Of a DNA stretch of 38,249 nt, positions 22,261-31,657 are shown piece by piece. The stretch spans positions 1-38,249 of the forward strand of contig JBEVEP010000005.1 in assembly GCA_040512755.1 (NCBI GenBank). The letters run 5' to 3'. Below the pieces are notes generated by a model, which worked only from the letters and a program-made list of their open reading frames with translations, was not told the DNA's origin and searched no databases. The first letter of the stretch is position 1, and each line of letters begins with the position of its first letter. Source of the DNA: JBEVEP01 sp040512755. Its GTDB lineage: Bacteria > Pseudomonadota > Alphaproteobacteria > Rhizobiales > Rhizobiaceae. A program made the translations under genes and the position numbers.

Positions 22261-24131
22261 GCGGCACCGCGGCGGCTGGCGCTCTCGAAATGGCGTATAC
22301 GCGCGACGATAATCGCCAGGGCGGCGGGGGTCATACCATCGATACGTTGAGCCTCCGCGATAGATCGAGGCCGCCGGACGGCCATTTTCTGCTTCAGCTC
22401 ATTGGAAAGCCCAGGAACATCTCCGAAATCCATACCATCGGGAATGGTTCGGGCTTCTTCCAGACGCAAAACGGCTGCATCCGCCCGTTGCCGCTCAAGG
22501 TAGACGGCGTAACGCGCTTCCGTCTCAAGCGCCTGTCCGGTTTTGCGGCCCAACCTTCCCAGCTCCGGCCAAATGCTTTCCAGCCGCGCGACATCGACCT
22601 CGGGATAGGCGAGCAGCTCGTAGGCCGACCGTCGTACGCCGTCCCGGTTGATCTCCAGTCCGCGACGAGCAGCTTCATTGGGGGTTATCGTCAACGACTT
22701 CGCGAGCGCCCTCGCCGCCTCGAGCTCCGCCCCGGCAGCGGCAAAACGCTCCGCACGCTCTTTGGAAACAATGCCCAGCCCTATCGCCAGAGGCGTCAGC
22801 CGCTCGTCCGCATTGTCAGCCCTGAGCGACAGGCGGAACTCGGCCCTGGAGGTGAACATGCGGTACGGCTCGCTTACACCGCGGGTCACCAGATCATCGA
22901 CCATCACGCCGATATAGGCGTCGCTTCGACCCAGCACCCAACCATCGCCGCCTGACGCCTTCCGTGCCGCGTTGATGCCGGCGAGTATCCCTTGCGCCGC
23001 AGCCTCTTCATAGCCTGTCGTGCCGTTAATCTGGCCTGCCAGAAACAGACCTGGCAGTCGCCGCGTTTCCAATGTCGGATCGAGCTCACGCGGATCGATG
23101 TGATCATATTCGATGGCGTAGCCCGGCTGCGTCATGACCGCCGCGTCGAGTCCAGGAATCGTTTTCAAGATCGCCAGTTGGACGTCTTCCGGCAGCGATG
23201 TCGAAATGCCGTTCGGGTAGACCGTATCGTCATCCAGTCCTTCCGGCTCCAGGAAGATCTGGTGCCCCTCGCGGTCGCCAAACTTGACGATCTTATCCTC
23301 GATCGACGGACAATAACGCGGCCCGATACCTTCGATCGAGCCGGAGTACATGGCCGAACGCTGCAAATTGTCCCGGATAAGAGCGTGGGTCGCCGGCGTC
23401 GTGCGAGTTATCCCACATTCGACCTGCGGATTTACAATCTCATCAGTCATCAGCGAGAATGGCGTAGGGTCTTCGTCTGCCGCCTGCTTTTCAAGCGACG
23501 CCCAGTCGATCGTTCGGCCATCAAGCCGGGGCGGCGTACCGGTCTTCAAGCGCCCAAGGCGAAAGCCAGCCTCCAACATGCTTGCCGACAGGCCCATGCT
23601 TGCCTTCTCGTTCATCCGGCCAGCCGGTATCTTCCTGTCACCGATATGGATCAGTCCGCGAAGAAACGTTCCTGTTGTGAGGACAACGGCCCCGCAGCGA
23701 AGCGATTGGCCTGTCGAAAGACGAACACCCGCCAGGCGAGTGTCCCCCACATCAAAGTCGGTTACTTCTCCGACGATCACATCGAGATTTGCCTGGGCGC
23801 GGACCGCCTCTTGCATCCATTCCTTATAGAGTTTGCGATCGGCCTGGGTACGCGGGCCGCGAACAGCCGGCCCCTTACGCCGATTGAGCAAGCGGAACTG
23901 AATGCCAGCCGCGTCTGCCGCCCGCCCCATGAGGCCATCGAGAGCGTCCACCTCACGGACCAGATGCCCCTTGCCCAACCCGCCGATAGCCGGATTGCAG
24001 GACATGGCTCCGATCGTTTCAAAGCTCAACGTAACGAGCGCGGTTCGTGCGCCAGATCGCGCCGCTGCCGAGGCTGCCTCACATCCCGCATGGCCGCCAC
24101 CGATAACGATGACATCGTAGCCTTCACTCAT
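22257..24131 (-). CDS. mnmG: tRNA uridine-5-carboxymethylaminomethyl modification enzyme MnmG (GidA)
   Basis: MnmG works with MnmE to place carboxymethylaminomethyl groups on wobble U34 of certain tRNAs, using FAD and a folate derivative. The protein has 624 residues with the FAD dinucleotide motif VIVIGGGHAGCEAA at residues 7-20, the GidA signature around MSCNPAIGGLGKGHLVREVD, and the second signature LFLAGQINGTTGYEEAAAQG. The C-terminal part contains the helical MnmE-binding region. I chose the ATG at 24131, since the FAD motif must be near the start; the frame is open to 24203. It leads the run mnmG-rsmG-parA-parB, with the first overlap at GTGA. Confidence 0.96.
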   Translation of the reverse strand: MSEGYDVIVIGGGHAGCEAASAAARSGARTALVTLSFETIGAMSCNPAIGGLGKGHLVREVDALDGLMGRAADAAGIQFRLLNRRKGPAVRGPRTQADRKLYKEWMQEAVRAQANLDVIVGEVTDFDVGDTRLAGVRLSTGQSLRCGAVVLTTGTFLRGLIHIGDRKIPAGRMNEKASMGLSASMLEAGFRLGRLKTGTPPRLDGRTIDWASLEKQAADEDPTPFSLMTDEIVNPQVECGITRTTPATHALIRDNLQRSAMYSGSIEGIGPRYCPSIEDKIVKFGDREGHQIFLEPEGLDDDTVYPNGISTSLPEDVQLAILKTIPGLDAAVMTQPGYAIEYDHIDPRELDPTLETRRLPGLFLAGQINGTTGYEEAAAQGILAGINAARKASGGDGWVLGRSDAYIGVMVDDLVTRGVSEPYRMFTSRAEFRLSLRADNADERLTPLAIGLGIVSKERAERFAAAGAELEAARALAKSLTITPNEAARRGLEINRDGVRRSAYELLAYPEVDVARLESIWPELGRLGRKTGQALETEARYAVYLERQRADAAVLRLEEARTIPDGMDFGDVPGLSNELKQKMAVRRPRSIAEAQRIDGMTPAALAIIVARIRHFESASRRGAA

Positions 24132-24217
24132 GATGACATTCCAGATCTTTGTGCGGGACACATGTGCCCCTCGCCGATCCAAGTCAAGGCTGCATCGCGA
24201 CACAGGCGCCTAGGAAT

Positions 24218-24233
24218 TGTTTCACGTGAAACA
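24218..24233. other. parS: parS centromere site (perfect palindrome)
   Basis: TGTTTCACGTGAAACA is an exact match to the conserved 16-bp parS sequence and a perfect palindrome. It lies 87 bases upstream of the mnmG start, about 7 kb from the putative origin. Confidence 0.95.
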
Positions 24234-24246
24234 CTCGCCACCACAA

Positions 24247-24289
24247 TGTTCACGTGAATCATCAGACTGGCAGTGTTTCACGTGAATCA
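24247..24289. other. Two degenerate parS-like sites
   Basis: TGTTCACGTGAATCA (24247-24261) lacks one T of the left arm, and TGTTTCACGTGAATCA (24274-24289) differs from parS by the AT instead of AA in the right arm. Both keep the central TCACGTGA core. They may be weak ParB sites or decayed copies. Confidence 0.6.
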
Positions 24290-24422
24290 TTTTGGCCGAC
24301 AGGGCAATTCCAGCAAAGTGCGAACCGGTTTTCCGTCCGGCACTGCATTTAAACACAGAGCGGCCCACAATTCGACCTGAACGACCCATGGCAGTGAATC
24401 CAGGTCGGGTCCCCATGAAAGC

Positions 24423-24550
24423 CCTCTTCTCCCCGTTCGCGGGGAGAAGATGCCGGCAGGCAGATGAGGGGCAGCTTGACCCTTGACAGGTGGTGCGAGC
24501 CCCTCATCCGGCCCTTCGGGCCACCTTCTCCCCGCGAACGGGGGAGAAGG
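24423..24550. repeat. RIME-like rhizobial intergenic palindromic repeat
   Basis: Two hairpin-forming units, CTTCTCCCC...GGGGAGAAG (24426-24449) and CTTCTCCCCGCGAACGGGGG (24525-24544), flank an inner part with CCCCTCATCCGGCCCTTCGG. This is the hallmark of the Rhizobium intergenic mosaic element found in many copies in rhizobial chromosomes. It has no coding capacity and lies between genes, here between parS sites. Confidence 0.75.
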
Positions 24551-24559
24551 TCACTGCCG

Positions 24560-24575
24560 CGTTTCACGTGAATCA
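24560..24575. other. parS-like site overlapping the mnmE stop codon
   Basis: CGTTTCACGTGAATCA differs from parS at the outer base and at one position of the right arm. Its last three bases are the mnmE stop codon. It repeats the same AATCA variant seen at 24274. Confidence 0.6.
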
Positions 24576-25913
24576 TTTTCCGATGCAGAACGACGAAAAA
24601 ATCGTATCAAGCAAATCCTCGACATCCACCGCCCCAACAATCCGGCCAAGACTATCGCTCGCCTTTCGCAGGTCTTCCGCGCTCATTTCCAGCGCTGCAG
24701 ATGGATGCGTGACCGCCCGCCCAAGCTCACTACGACAACGCCGCAACAATTCGACATGCCGCAAACGCGACGGCAGCACATCACCCAGATCGCCCACTGC
24801 CGCTCCAGCCCTTGTCCCGATTTGCTCCAGAAGATCCGTCAGACCCTCCCCAGTTCTGGCCGAAATTCTGAAGTCAAAATCTTTCAGTTCTATCCGTCCG
24901 CTACCAAGCAAGTCACTCTTGGTTCCAACCCAGATCTCATCCGCCGGCTTCTTTTCCAAAGCTGGAGCCGACATCGCTTGCGCCAGGTCCTGCAACCGGA
25001 GCACAAGGTCCGCAGATTCTGCCGAGCTCAATGCCCGGGCAATACCGATCGCCTCCACATTGCCCGCCCCTTCGCGTATCCCGGCCGTGTCCACCACCGT
25101 GACCTTGACCCCGTGCAGGTCGAGCGTGACTTCAACGAGATCTCTGGTCGTACCCGGCTCGTCCGTGACGATCGCCACATCCCGGCCGGCCAGCGCGTTC
25201 AGCAGGCTAGACTTTCCCGCGTTTGGAGCACCGATAATAACGACCTTGTAGCCATCGCGGATAATCTCCGCGCGCCGAAACGACGCAAGGTGCTGGTCCA
25301 CTTCCGAAATCAATTCGCCAATGTCCCGCCAGACTTCATCGGACACCGAGCCCGGAACGTCCTCCTGATCGGAGAAATCGAGTTCGGCCTCGATCATCGC
25401 TCGCGCATGAATGATCCGGCGGCGCCATTGTCCATAAAGCTCTGCCTGCGCGCCCGATGCATTCAGCAGTGCAAAGCGCCGTTGTGCTTCTGTTTCCGAC
25501 GCTACCAGATCAGCGAGAGCTTCCGCACCGGTGAGATCGATCTTGCCGTTGAGAAAAGCTCGGCGGCTGAATTCCCCAGGTTCCGCATGGCGGAAGCCTT
25601 CTATCTGGCCTACAGTTTCCAAGACGGCCGCGACGACCGCACGACCCCCGTGCAGGTGCAGTTCACCGCTATCTTCCCCCGTAAAACTTGCAGGACCGGG
25701 AAAGAAAGTCGTCAGGCCATGGTCGAGCAATTCGCCATTGGCACTCTTGATCGGGCCGAAACGCGCAACGCGCGGTGTCGGCAATGATCCCGTTAATGCT
25801 GTAACCGCCGCTTTTGTATGCGGCCCTGACAGGCGTACCACCGCCACACCGGCTGGGAGCCGGCCGCTGGAGAGCGCGTAAATGGACTCCTGGAATATCA
25901 ATTGCCCCTGCAT
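24573..25913 (-). CDS. mnmE: tRNA modification GTPase MnmE (TrmE)
   Basis: MnmE is the GTPase partner of MnmG in wobble-uridine modification. The 446-residue protein has the N-terminal folate-binding domain (RLSGPHTKAAVTALTG; LNGKIDLTGAEALADLV), an inserted G domain with G1 GAPNAGKSS (228-236), G2 in DEPGTTRDLV, G3 DTAG (275-278), and the conserved C-terminal CIGK, whose cysteine is essential in the family. G4 reads TKSD (331-334) instead of the usual NKxD; threonine here is seen in some GTPases but is worth noting. It lies upstream of mnmG on the same strand, separated by the parS/RIME region. It starts 38 bases from the divergent yyaL-like gene. Confidence 0.96.
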   Translation of the reverse strand: MQGQLIFQESIYALSSGRLPAGVAVVRLSGPHTKAAVTALTGSLPTPRVARFGPIKSANGELLDHGLTTFFPGPASFTGEDSGELHLHGGRAVVAAVLETVGQIEGFRHAEPGEFSRRAFLNGKIDLTGAEALADLVASETEAQRRFALLNASGAQAELYGQWRRRIIHARAMIEAELDFSDQEDVPGSVSDEVWRDIGELISEVDQHLASFRRAEIIRDGYKVVIIGAPNAGKSSLLNALAGRDVAIVTDEPGTTRDLVEVTLDLHGVKVTVVDTAGIREGAGNVEAIGIARALSSAESADLVLRLQDLAQAMSAPALEKKPADEIWVGTKSDLLGSGRIELKDFDFRISARTGEGLTDLLEQIGTRAGAAVGDLGDVLPSRLRHVELLRRCRSELGRAVTHPSAALEMSAEDLRKASDSLGRIVGAVDVEDLLDTIFSSFCIGK

Positions 25914-25951
25914 ACCAACCGCCCTACGTTACCTTTCGTCATAGCCGGAAC

Positions 25952-27973
25952 ATGATCGTGCCGTTGCAAGCTGCAAATCTGCTCGCCGAGGAATCCAGCC
26001 CCTATCTTCAGCAGCATCGGGATAATCCCGTTTACTGGCGACCCTGGTCGGCGGCTTCACTCGCTGAGGCTCAAGAGCTTGACCGCCCTATCCTTCTGTC
26101 GATCGGCTATGCTGCCTGTCATTGGTGCCACGTCATGGCCCATGAGTCCTTCGAGGACCCGGACATCGCGGCTCTCATGAACCGGCTCTACGTGAATATC
26201 AAGGTCGATCGCGAGGAGCGGCCCGACATCGACCAATTCTATATGGCGGCCCTTCACGCGACCGGCGAGCAAGGTGGATGGCCGCTCACCATGTTTCTGA
26301 CGCCTGATGCCAAGCCGTTCTGGGGCGGGACCTACTTCCCAAAGCAGCCGCGCTTTGGCCGGCCTGGGTTCGGGCAGGTCCTCGAAGCAATCCATCGCGC
26401 CTGGAACGAAAAGAAAGAAAGCATTAACCATAGCGCAGCTGCTCTGGCTGAGCACGTGAGGGCACGGCTGGCAGCCGATCATCCGGCGGCCGGGTTCAGC
26501 CAGCAAAACCTGACTGTTTTGGCCGACAGTATTCTTTCAATGATCGACCCTGCGGAAGGAGGCCTGCGGGGTGCTCCCAAATTTCCCAACGCTCCGTTCA
26601 TGGAAGCCCTCTGGCACGGCTGGCTCGCCACCGGAAACCCAAGCTACCGGGATGCCGTGGTCGACAGCCTTCGTTACATGCTGAACGGTGGCATCTACGA
26701 TCACATTGGCGGCGGCCTTAGCCGATACTCCACCGACGCCTCGTGGCTCATCCCGCATTTCGAGAAAATGCTTTATGACAATGCCCTCCTTGTCCGGTTG
26801 GCGACCTGGGCATTTGCAGAAACTGGCGATGCTTTGTTTCGGAATCGAATCGAAGAAACAGCGACGTGGCTGTGCAGGGAAATGCGAGTTGAAGGCGGTG
26901 GTTTTGCCTCCAGCCTCGACGCGGACAGCGAGGGCGAGGAAGGCCGCTTCTATACCTGGAACAAAGCGGAATTGACCGAGGTGCTCGGCGACGAGTTGAA
27001 GCTCCTTCTTGAGGACTACGCACTCTCTGCACCCGATCATTGGGAAGGCGATCCCGTCATTCATCGCACTGGCAAGTCAGTCTCTCCCCAAGACAGCAAT
27101 CTAAAGCCACTGCGTGAAAGATTGCTGGCGGCGCGGGAAAAGCGAACGCGCCCCGGCAGAGACGACAAGGCTCTCATGGACTGGAATGGCTTGGCTATCG
27201 CTGCCATCGCGCAAGCCGGACGCGTCTTTCAGCGCCGCGACTGGATAGCGGTAGCGGAGCAGGCATTCCGTTTCGGGCACGAATCGAGAATGGACGGGCG
27301 GCTTCCGCATTCCGTGCTCGGCTCCAAACGATCTTTCCCCGGGCTGGCGAGCGACTACGCGGCAATGTGCAATGCCGCCGTCTCGTTGTTCGAAGCGACG
27401 CAAGAGCCGTTCTACCGTGACCAGGCGGTCGCATTCCTCCGCACGCTCGACGAGTGGTATCTCGACGACGATGGAAGCGGATATTTCCTCACCGCCTCGG
27501 ATTGCCGCGATGTGCCGGTTCGTATCCGCGGTGACGTCGACGAAGCGACCCCTTCCGCAACCGGCCAGATCATCGAGGCGATGATCCGCACCGCCCTCCT
27601 GACAGGCGACTCCACGCTACATGATAAAGCCTTGCGGTGCGCCGAGGCTGCGTTCGGCCGGGCGCTCGCTCAGCCTCATGGGCAAGCGGGAATTTTCAAT
27701 GCCTGCGCAATCGTACTCGCCCCAATGAAGCTGATCATTGTCCACGATCCCGAGGATTTCGCCTTGCTTGACGTTGCCGTCCGAAATCCCGATCCCCGCA
27801 GGGTCGATATCGTCCTACCGTTAGGTTCAGCCACTGCCAATGCGAGCCTGCCAGGAGGGGCCTATCCGGACACCTCGAAACCGGGCGCCTGGTTGTGTTC
27901 GGGGCAGACATGTTTGCCGGTCATCACGGACCCCGCCGAGCTCGAACACACGCTGAAACAAAAGCCGGGCTAA
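25952..27973 (+). CDS. Thioredoxin domain-containing protein, YyaL/DUF255 family
   Basis: The 673-residue protein belongs to the YyaL/SPATA20 family. An N-terminal thioredoxin-like DUF255 domain is marked by NLLAEESSPYLQQHRDNPVYW and the active-site motif ACHWCHVMAHESFED (Cys at about 56 and 59). The remainder is a six-hairpin glycosidase-like all-alpha barrel, with EGGLRGAPKFPNAPFMEAL and GGIYDHIGGGLSRYSTDASW. The biochemical role is unknown; redox or sugar-related activity has been proposed for relatives. I chose the ATG at 25952, after the start of the divergent mnmE. A longer frame from 25814 would overlap mnmE. It converges with rho. Confidence 0.9.
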   Translation: MIVPLQAANLLAEESSPYLQQHRDNPVYWRPWSAASLAEAQELDRPILLSIGYAACHWCHVMAHESFEDPDIAALMNRLYVNIKVDREERPDIDQFYMAALHATGEQGGWPLTMFLTPDAKPFWGGTYFPKQPRFGRPGFGQVLEAIHRAWNEKKESINHSAAALAEHVRARLAADHPAAGFSQQNLTVLADSILSMIDPAEGGLRGAPKFPNAPFMEALWHGWLATGNPSYRDAVVDSLRYMLNGGIYDHIGGGLSRYSTDASWLIPHFEKMLYDNALLVRLATWAFAETGDALFRNRIEETATWLCREMRVEGGGFASSLDADSEGEEGRFYTWNKAELTEVLGDELKLLLEDYALSAPDHWEGDPVIHRTGKSVSPQDSNLKPLRERLLAAREKRTRPGRDDKALMDWNGLAIAAIAQAGRVFQRRDWIAVAEQAFRFGHESRMDGRLPHSVLGSKRSFPGLASDYAAMCNAAVSLFEATQEPFYRDQAVAFLRTLDEWYLDDDGSGYFLTASDCRDVPVRIRGDVDEATPSATGQIIEAMIRTALLTGDSTLHDKALRCAEAAFGRALAQPHGQAGIFNACAIVLAPMKLIIVHDPEDFALLDVAVRNPDPRRVDIVLPLGSATANASLPGGAYPDTSKPGAWLCSGQTCLPVITDPAELEHTLKQKPG

Positions 27974-28008
27974 TTCTGGTCGTACCAGGCGTTTGGCCTA
28001 ACGCGTCG

Positions 28009-28046
28009 GCACCGAAAATCGCGATCGATTCTCGGTGCATCTTTTG
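28009..28046 (+). terminator. Probable terminator after the YyaL-like gene
   Basis: GCACCGA (28009-28015) pairs with TCGGTGC (28032-28038), and the inner AATCG/CGATT can extend the stem; ATCTTTTG follows. It lies 35 bases after the stop codon. The T-run is short and the inner stem has a mismatch, so confidence is moderate. Confidence 0.5.
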
Positions 28047-28260
28047 CGCGTCCAAATGGACTGAGCGCTCCAGCGTTTGACGCCGGAATCGCGCCGGCGA
28101 TCTCTCAATTGAGCCCGAAAGCGTGGCTTTCACTGTCGAGGAACCGCCTTTCGACAGATTCCAACTACGGAACCGGCGCGCTTGACGCAACTTCTTGTTT
28201 TTACGTGAATTTTCGACCGTCGCAAGTCGCGATGGAGAAAAATCTGTCCACGCGTGACGG

Positions 28261-29526
<1,266 letters not shown>

Positions 29527-29683
29527 GGTGCGGACTCTAAGTCAGAAGGGAAAATGGCGGCGATACGCGAAATGCGCCGGACGCGACCGAAGACGAAGAA
29601 CCAAGGGGGGCGCGTATGCCGGGGAGGGAGTTGTCTTTTATCGCCGCGCTTTGCAAAGAGCAAGGCAGCAATTGCGATCGCGT

Positions 29684-30226
29684 TTAAAACGGCTTCACGA
29701 CGACCAGGATCACGATCACGATCATCAGTAATGTAGGAATTTCGTTGATGATCCGCCAGTGCCTGGCCGATTGCTCATTGCGATCCTCGCCGAACAATCG
29801 CACTGCTCGCGCGAAGTAGCCGTGTACCGCCGACAGGCCGATGACTGCTGCGATCTTTGCGTGCAACCACCCGCCGGTAAATTGAAAGCCGGTCCAGGCA
29901 AGCCACAAGCCGAATATCCAAGTCACGATCATTGCCGGGTTGATAATCAGCCGCAGAAGACGACGTTCCATCGTCTTGAATGTTTCTGCCTGCACAGAGC
30001 CTATTTGTGCTTCTGCGTGATAAACGAACAATCGCGGCAGATAGAGCATTCCAGCCATCCATGAGATGACCGCAATGACGTGAATCGCTTTGACCCATGG
30101 ATAAAAGCTGACTGGCGCGAAGGCGAAAAGAACTATCGCCCCAAGGACGACGACTGCGACAGAGACAAAGGCACGTTGGGCTGCACCCTTGCCCGATCGC
30201 TGATTCGCTTCGTTGGCAGGTTTCAT
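29684..30226 (-). CDS. hemJ: Protoporphyrinogen IX oxidase HemJ
   Basis: HemJ is the membrane protoporphyrinogen oxidase used by most alphaproteobacteria in place of HemG or HemY, in the penultimate step of heme synthesis. The 180-residue protein has about four membrane spans: VSVAVVVLGAIVLFAFAP, the WVKAIHVIAVISWMAGMLYL segment (with the conserved histidine H49), the span after RLIINPAMIVTWIFGLWL, and the C-terminal hydrophobic IVIVILVVV. The intervening RLFVYHAEAQ and ARAVRLFGEDRNEQSARHWR fit the family. It follows hemE with two bases between stop and start, so the two are very likely an operon for consecutive heme-pathway steps. Confidence 0.9.
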   Translation of the reverse strand: MKPANEANQRSGKGAAQRAFVSVAVVVLGAIVLFAFAPVSFYPWVKAIHVIAVISWMAGMLYLPRLFVYHAEAQIGSVQAETFKTMERRLLRLIINPAMIVTWIFGLWLAWTGFQFTGGWLHAKIAAVIGLSAVHGYFARAVRLFGEDRNEQSARHWRIINEIPTLLMIVIVILVVVKPF

Positions 30227-30228
30227 GA

Positions 30229-31257
30229 TCAGGCCGCTTTTCTCACAAGCGACAGCATTGTCTCGACATGCGCGATGGGCGCATCGGGAGTAATGCCGTG
30301 CCCCAGATTGAACACCAGAGGCCCTCCCCCCAGCGTCTCGAGAATCCGCGCAACACCCTCTTCCAAGGCCCTGCCGCCTGACACCAGTCTGATAGGATCC
30401 AGATTGCCTTGCACGGCCCCGTCCGCCTGCAACCGAGCTGCTTGGTTCAAAGGAACCGTCCAGTCGAGACCGAGCGCCGTAACACCTGTCTGCTGCCTGA
30501 AACTGTCGTAGAGCGATCCGGCCCCCTTTGGAAAACCTATGATAGGAACATCGGGATACACCGCGCGTATCTGATCAACGATCCTTTGCATCGGCCGCAC
30601 GCAAAAAGCCTCGAACGCCTGCTGGTCAAGCACGCCCGACCAGGAATCGAAGACCTGAACCGCATCTGCCCCCGCCGAAATTTGACGGATCAGATAGCTG
30701 GCCGAAAAATCCGCCAGGATGTCGAGCAGTGTGGCAAATCTCTCGGGATGCCGGAAAGCAAAGAGCCGCGCCGGCGCCTGGTCAGGCGTAGCGTGGCCGG
30801 CAATCATATACGTCGCAACCGTCCAAGGCGCTCCGCAAAAACCGATCAATGTCGTTTCCGACGGCAATTCGGCCCGCAGCCGCCTCACCGTCTCATAGAC
30901 CGGACCGAGATGCTCATGAAAACGCTCACCGTTGAGACTGCCGATTTCATCTTCGCCAATCGGCGTCATCTGCGGCCCTCTTCCTTCATCGAAGCGAAGG
31001 TCGCGGCCGAGCGCATGCGGTAGAACGAGGATGTCCGAGAAAAGTATCGAGGCGTCAAAACCGAAACGCCGAATAGGCTGAAGCGCCACTTCCACCGCCA
31101 AGTCGGGATTGTAGCAGAGATCGAGAAAACTTCCGGCCTGCTCACGCGTCTTCCGGTATTCAGGCAGGTAACGTCCGGCCTGACGCATCATCCAGACGGG
31201 GGGAGGAAATACTGTCTGTCCGTTCAGGACATCGACTACCACGCGTTTCGTTGTCAT
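30229..31257 (-). CDS. hemE: Uroporphyrinogen decarboxylase
   Basis: HemE removes the four acetate carboxyls of uroporphyrinogen III to give coproporphyrinogen III, in the cytosol. The 342-residue protein carries the N-terminal signature PPVWMMRQAGRYLPEYRKTR (residues 19-38) and the second signature GFCGAPWTVATYMIAG, plus the aspartate in FSDILVLPHALG. Length is typical. The start MTTKRVVVDVLNGQ at 31257 agrees with the family. In Caulobacter and several rhizobia the chromosome origin lies next to hemE, which supports the origin call just upstream. The promoter should lie in the same region. Confidence 0.96.
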   Translation of the reverse strand: MTTKRVVVDVLNGQTVFPPPVWMMRQAGRYLPEYRKTREQAGSFLDLCYNPDLAVEVALQPIRRFGFDASILFSDILVLPHALGRDLRFDEGRGPQMTPIGEDEIGSLNGERFHEHLGPVYETVRRLRAELPSETTLIGFCGAPWTVATYMIAGHATPDQAPARLFAFRHPERFATLLDILADFSASYLIRQISAGADAVQVFDSWSGVLDQQAFEAFCVRPMQRIVDQIRAVYPDVPIIGFPKGAGSLYDSFRQQTGVTALGLDWTVPLNQAARLQADGAVQGNLDPIRLVSGGRALEEGVARILETLGGGPLVFNLGHGITPDAPIAHVETMLSLVRKAA

Positions 31258-31657
31258 GTCGTCTTGGTTTCCGCAGTCTGGATATAAAGAAAATATCTAT
31301 AGAGAAAGAGATTTCTTATTCTATGACTCTGTTGGAATCGGGAATTGGCATTCTTCCACATCGTCAGGCGAAACCCGACCCAGCGAAATGACGCATGCAC
31401 GCGCGCACGGATATGTGAAATGTGAGGATTGTTGAATTTTCTGATTAAAATACAATATGTTAGGCGATTTTTGATTACGTTTCAGTCCGGAGGCGTTGTG
31501 CGCTGATATCTGAGTTCTCGTTGTTCTCCACAACGGCATAAGCCGCTTCGCACGTCGGTGAATTGTGGACAAAGGGCGATTTGATACAGTCGGGACTTCG
31601 CGCGTCGGTTTGTGACGCCTCCTTATCCACAGTTCGCCACAGGCCAGGGTCAATCGT
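31258..31657. other. oriC: Putative chromosome replication origin (oriC)
   Basis: The 400-base gap between divergent hemE and ppsR has no gene but several origin marks. A perfect DnaA box TTATCCACA is at 31623-31631; TTGTCCACA is on the minus strand at 31564-31572; TTCTCCACA is at 31524-31532 and TCTTCCACA at 31352-31360. AT-rich stretches at 31280-31325 and 31430-31475 could melt. GACTC (31325) and GAATC (31335) are GANTC sites of the cell-cycle methylase CcrM. In Caulobacter and Sinorhizobium the origin is also beside hemE. I found no clear CtrA box. Evidence is sequence pattern plus synteny, not experiment. Confidence 0.75.
31524..31631. promoter_or_regulatory. DnaA box cluster
   Basis: Three 9-mers lie within 108 bases: TTCTCCACA (31524-31532), TGTGGACAA (31564-31572, reverse strand) and TTATCCACA (31623-31631, exact consensus). 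The last is only 26 bases before the ppsR start, so DnaA bound here might also affect ppsR expression. Confidence 0.75.

Larger units (their letters stand above)
24132..24572. other. mnmE-mnmG intergenic region with parS sites and a repeat element
   Basis: These 441 bases hold no gene. They contain one perfect parS site, two degenerate ones, and a RIME-like palindromic repeat, each annotated separately; a further parS variant touches the mnmE stop codon. The promoter for mnmG should lie at the left end, reading leftward. Confidence 0.7.

Noticed and set aside
22992..24257. Plus-strand frame of 421 codons opposite mnmG
   Set aside because: It is the antisense of mnmG, a well-conserved gene, and its translation resembles no protein. 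High GC content keeps antisense frames open.
24483..25787. Plus-strand frame of 434 codons opposite mnmE
   Set aside because: Antisense of mnmE; starts within the RIME repeat and has no protein-like pattern.
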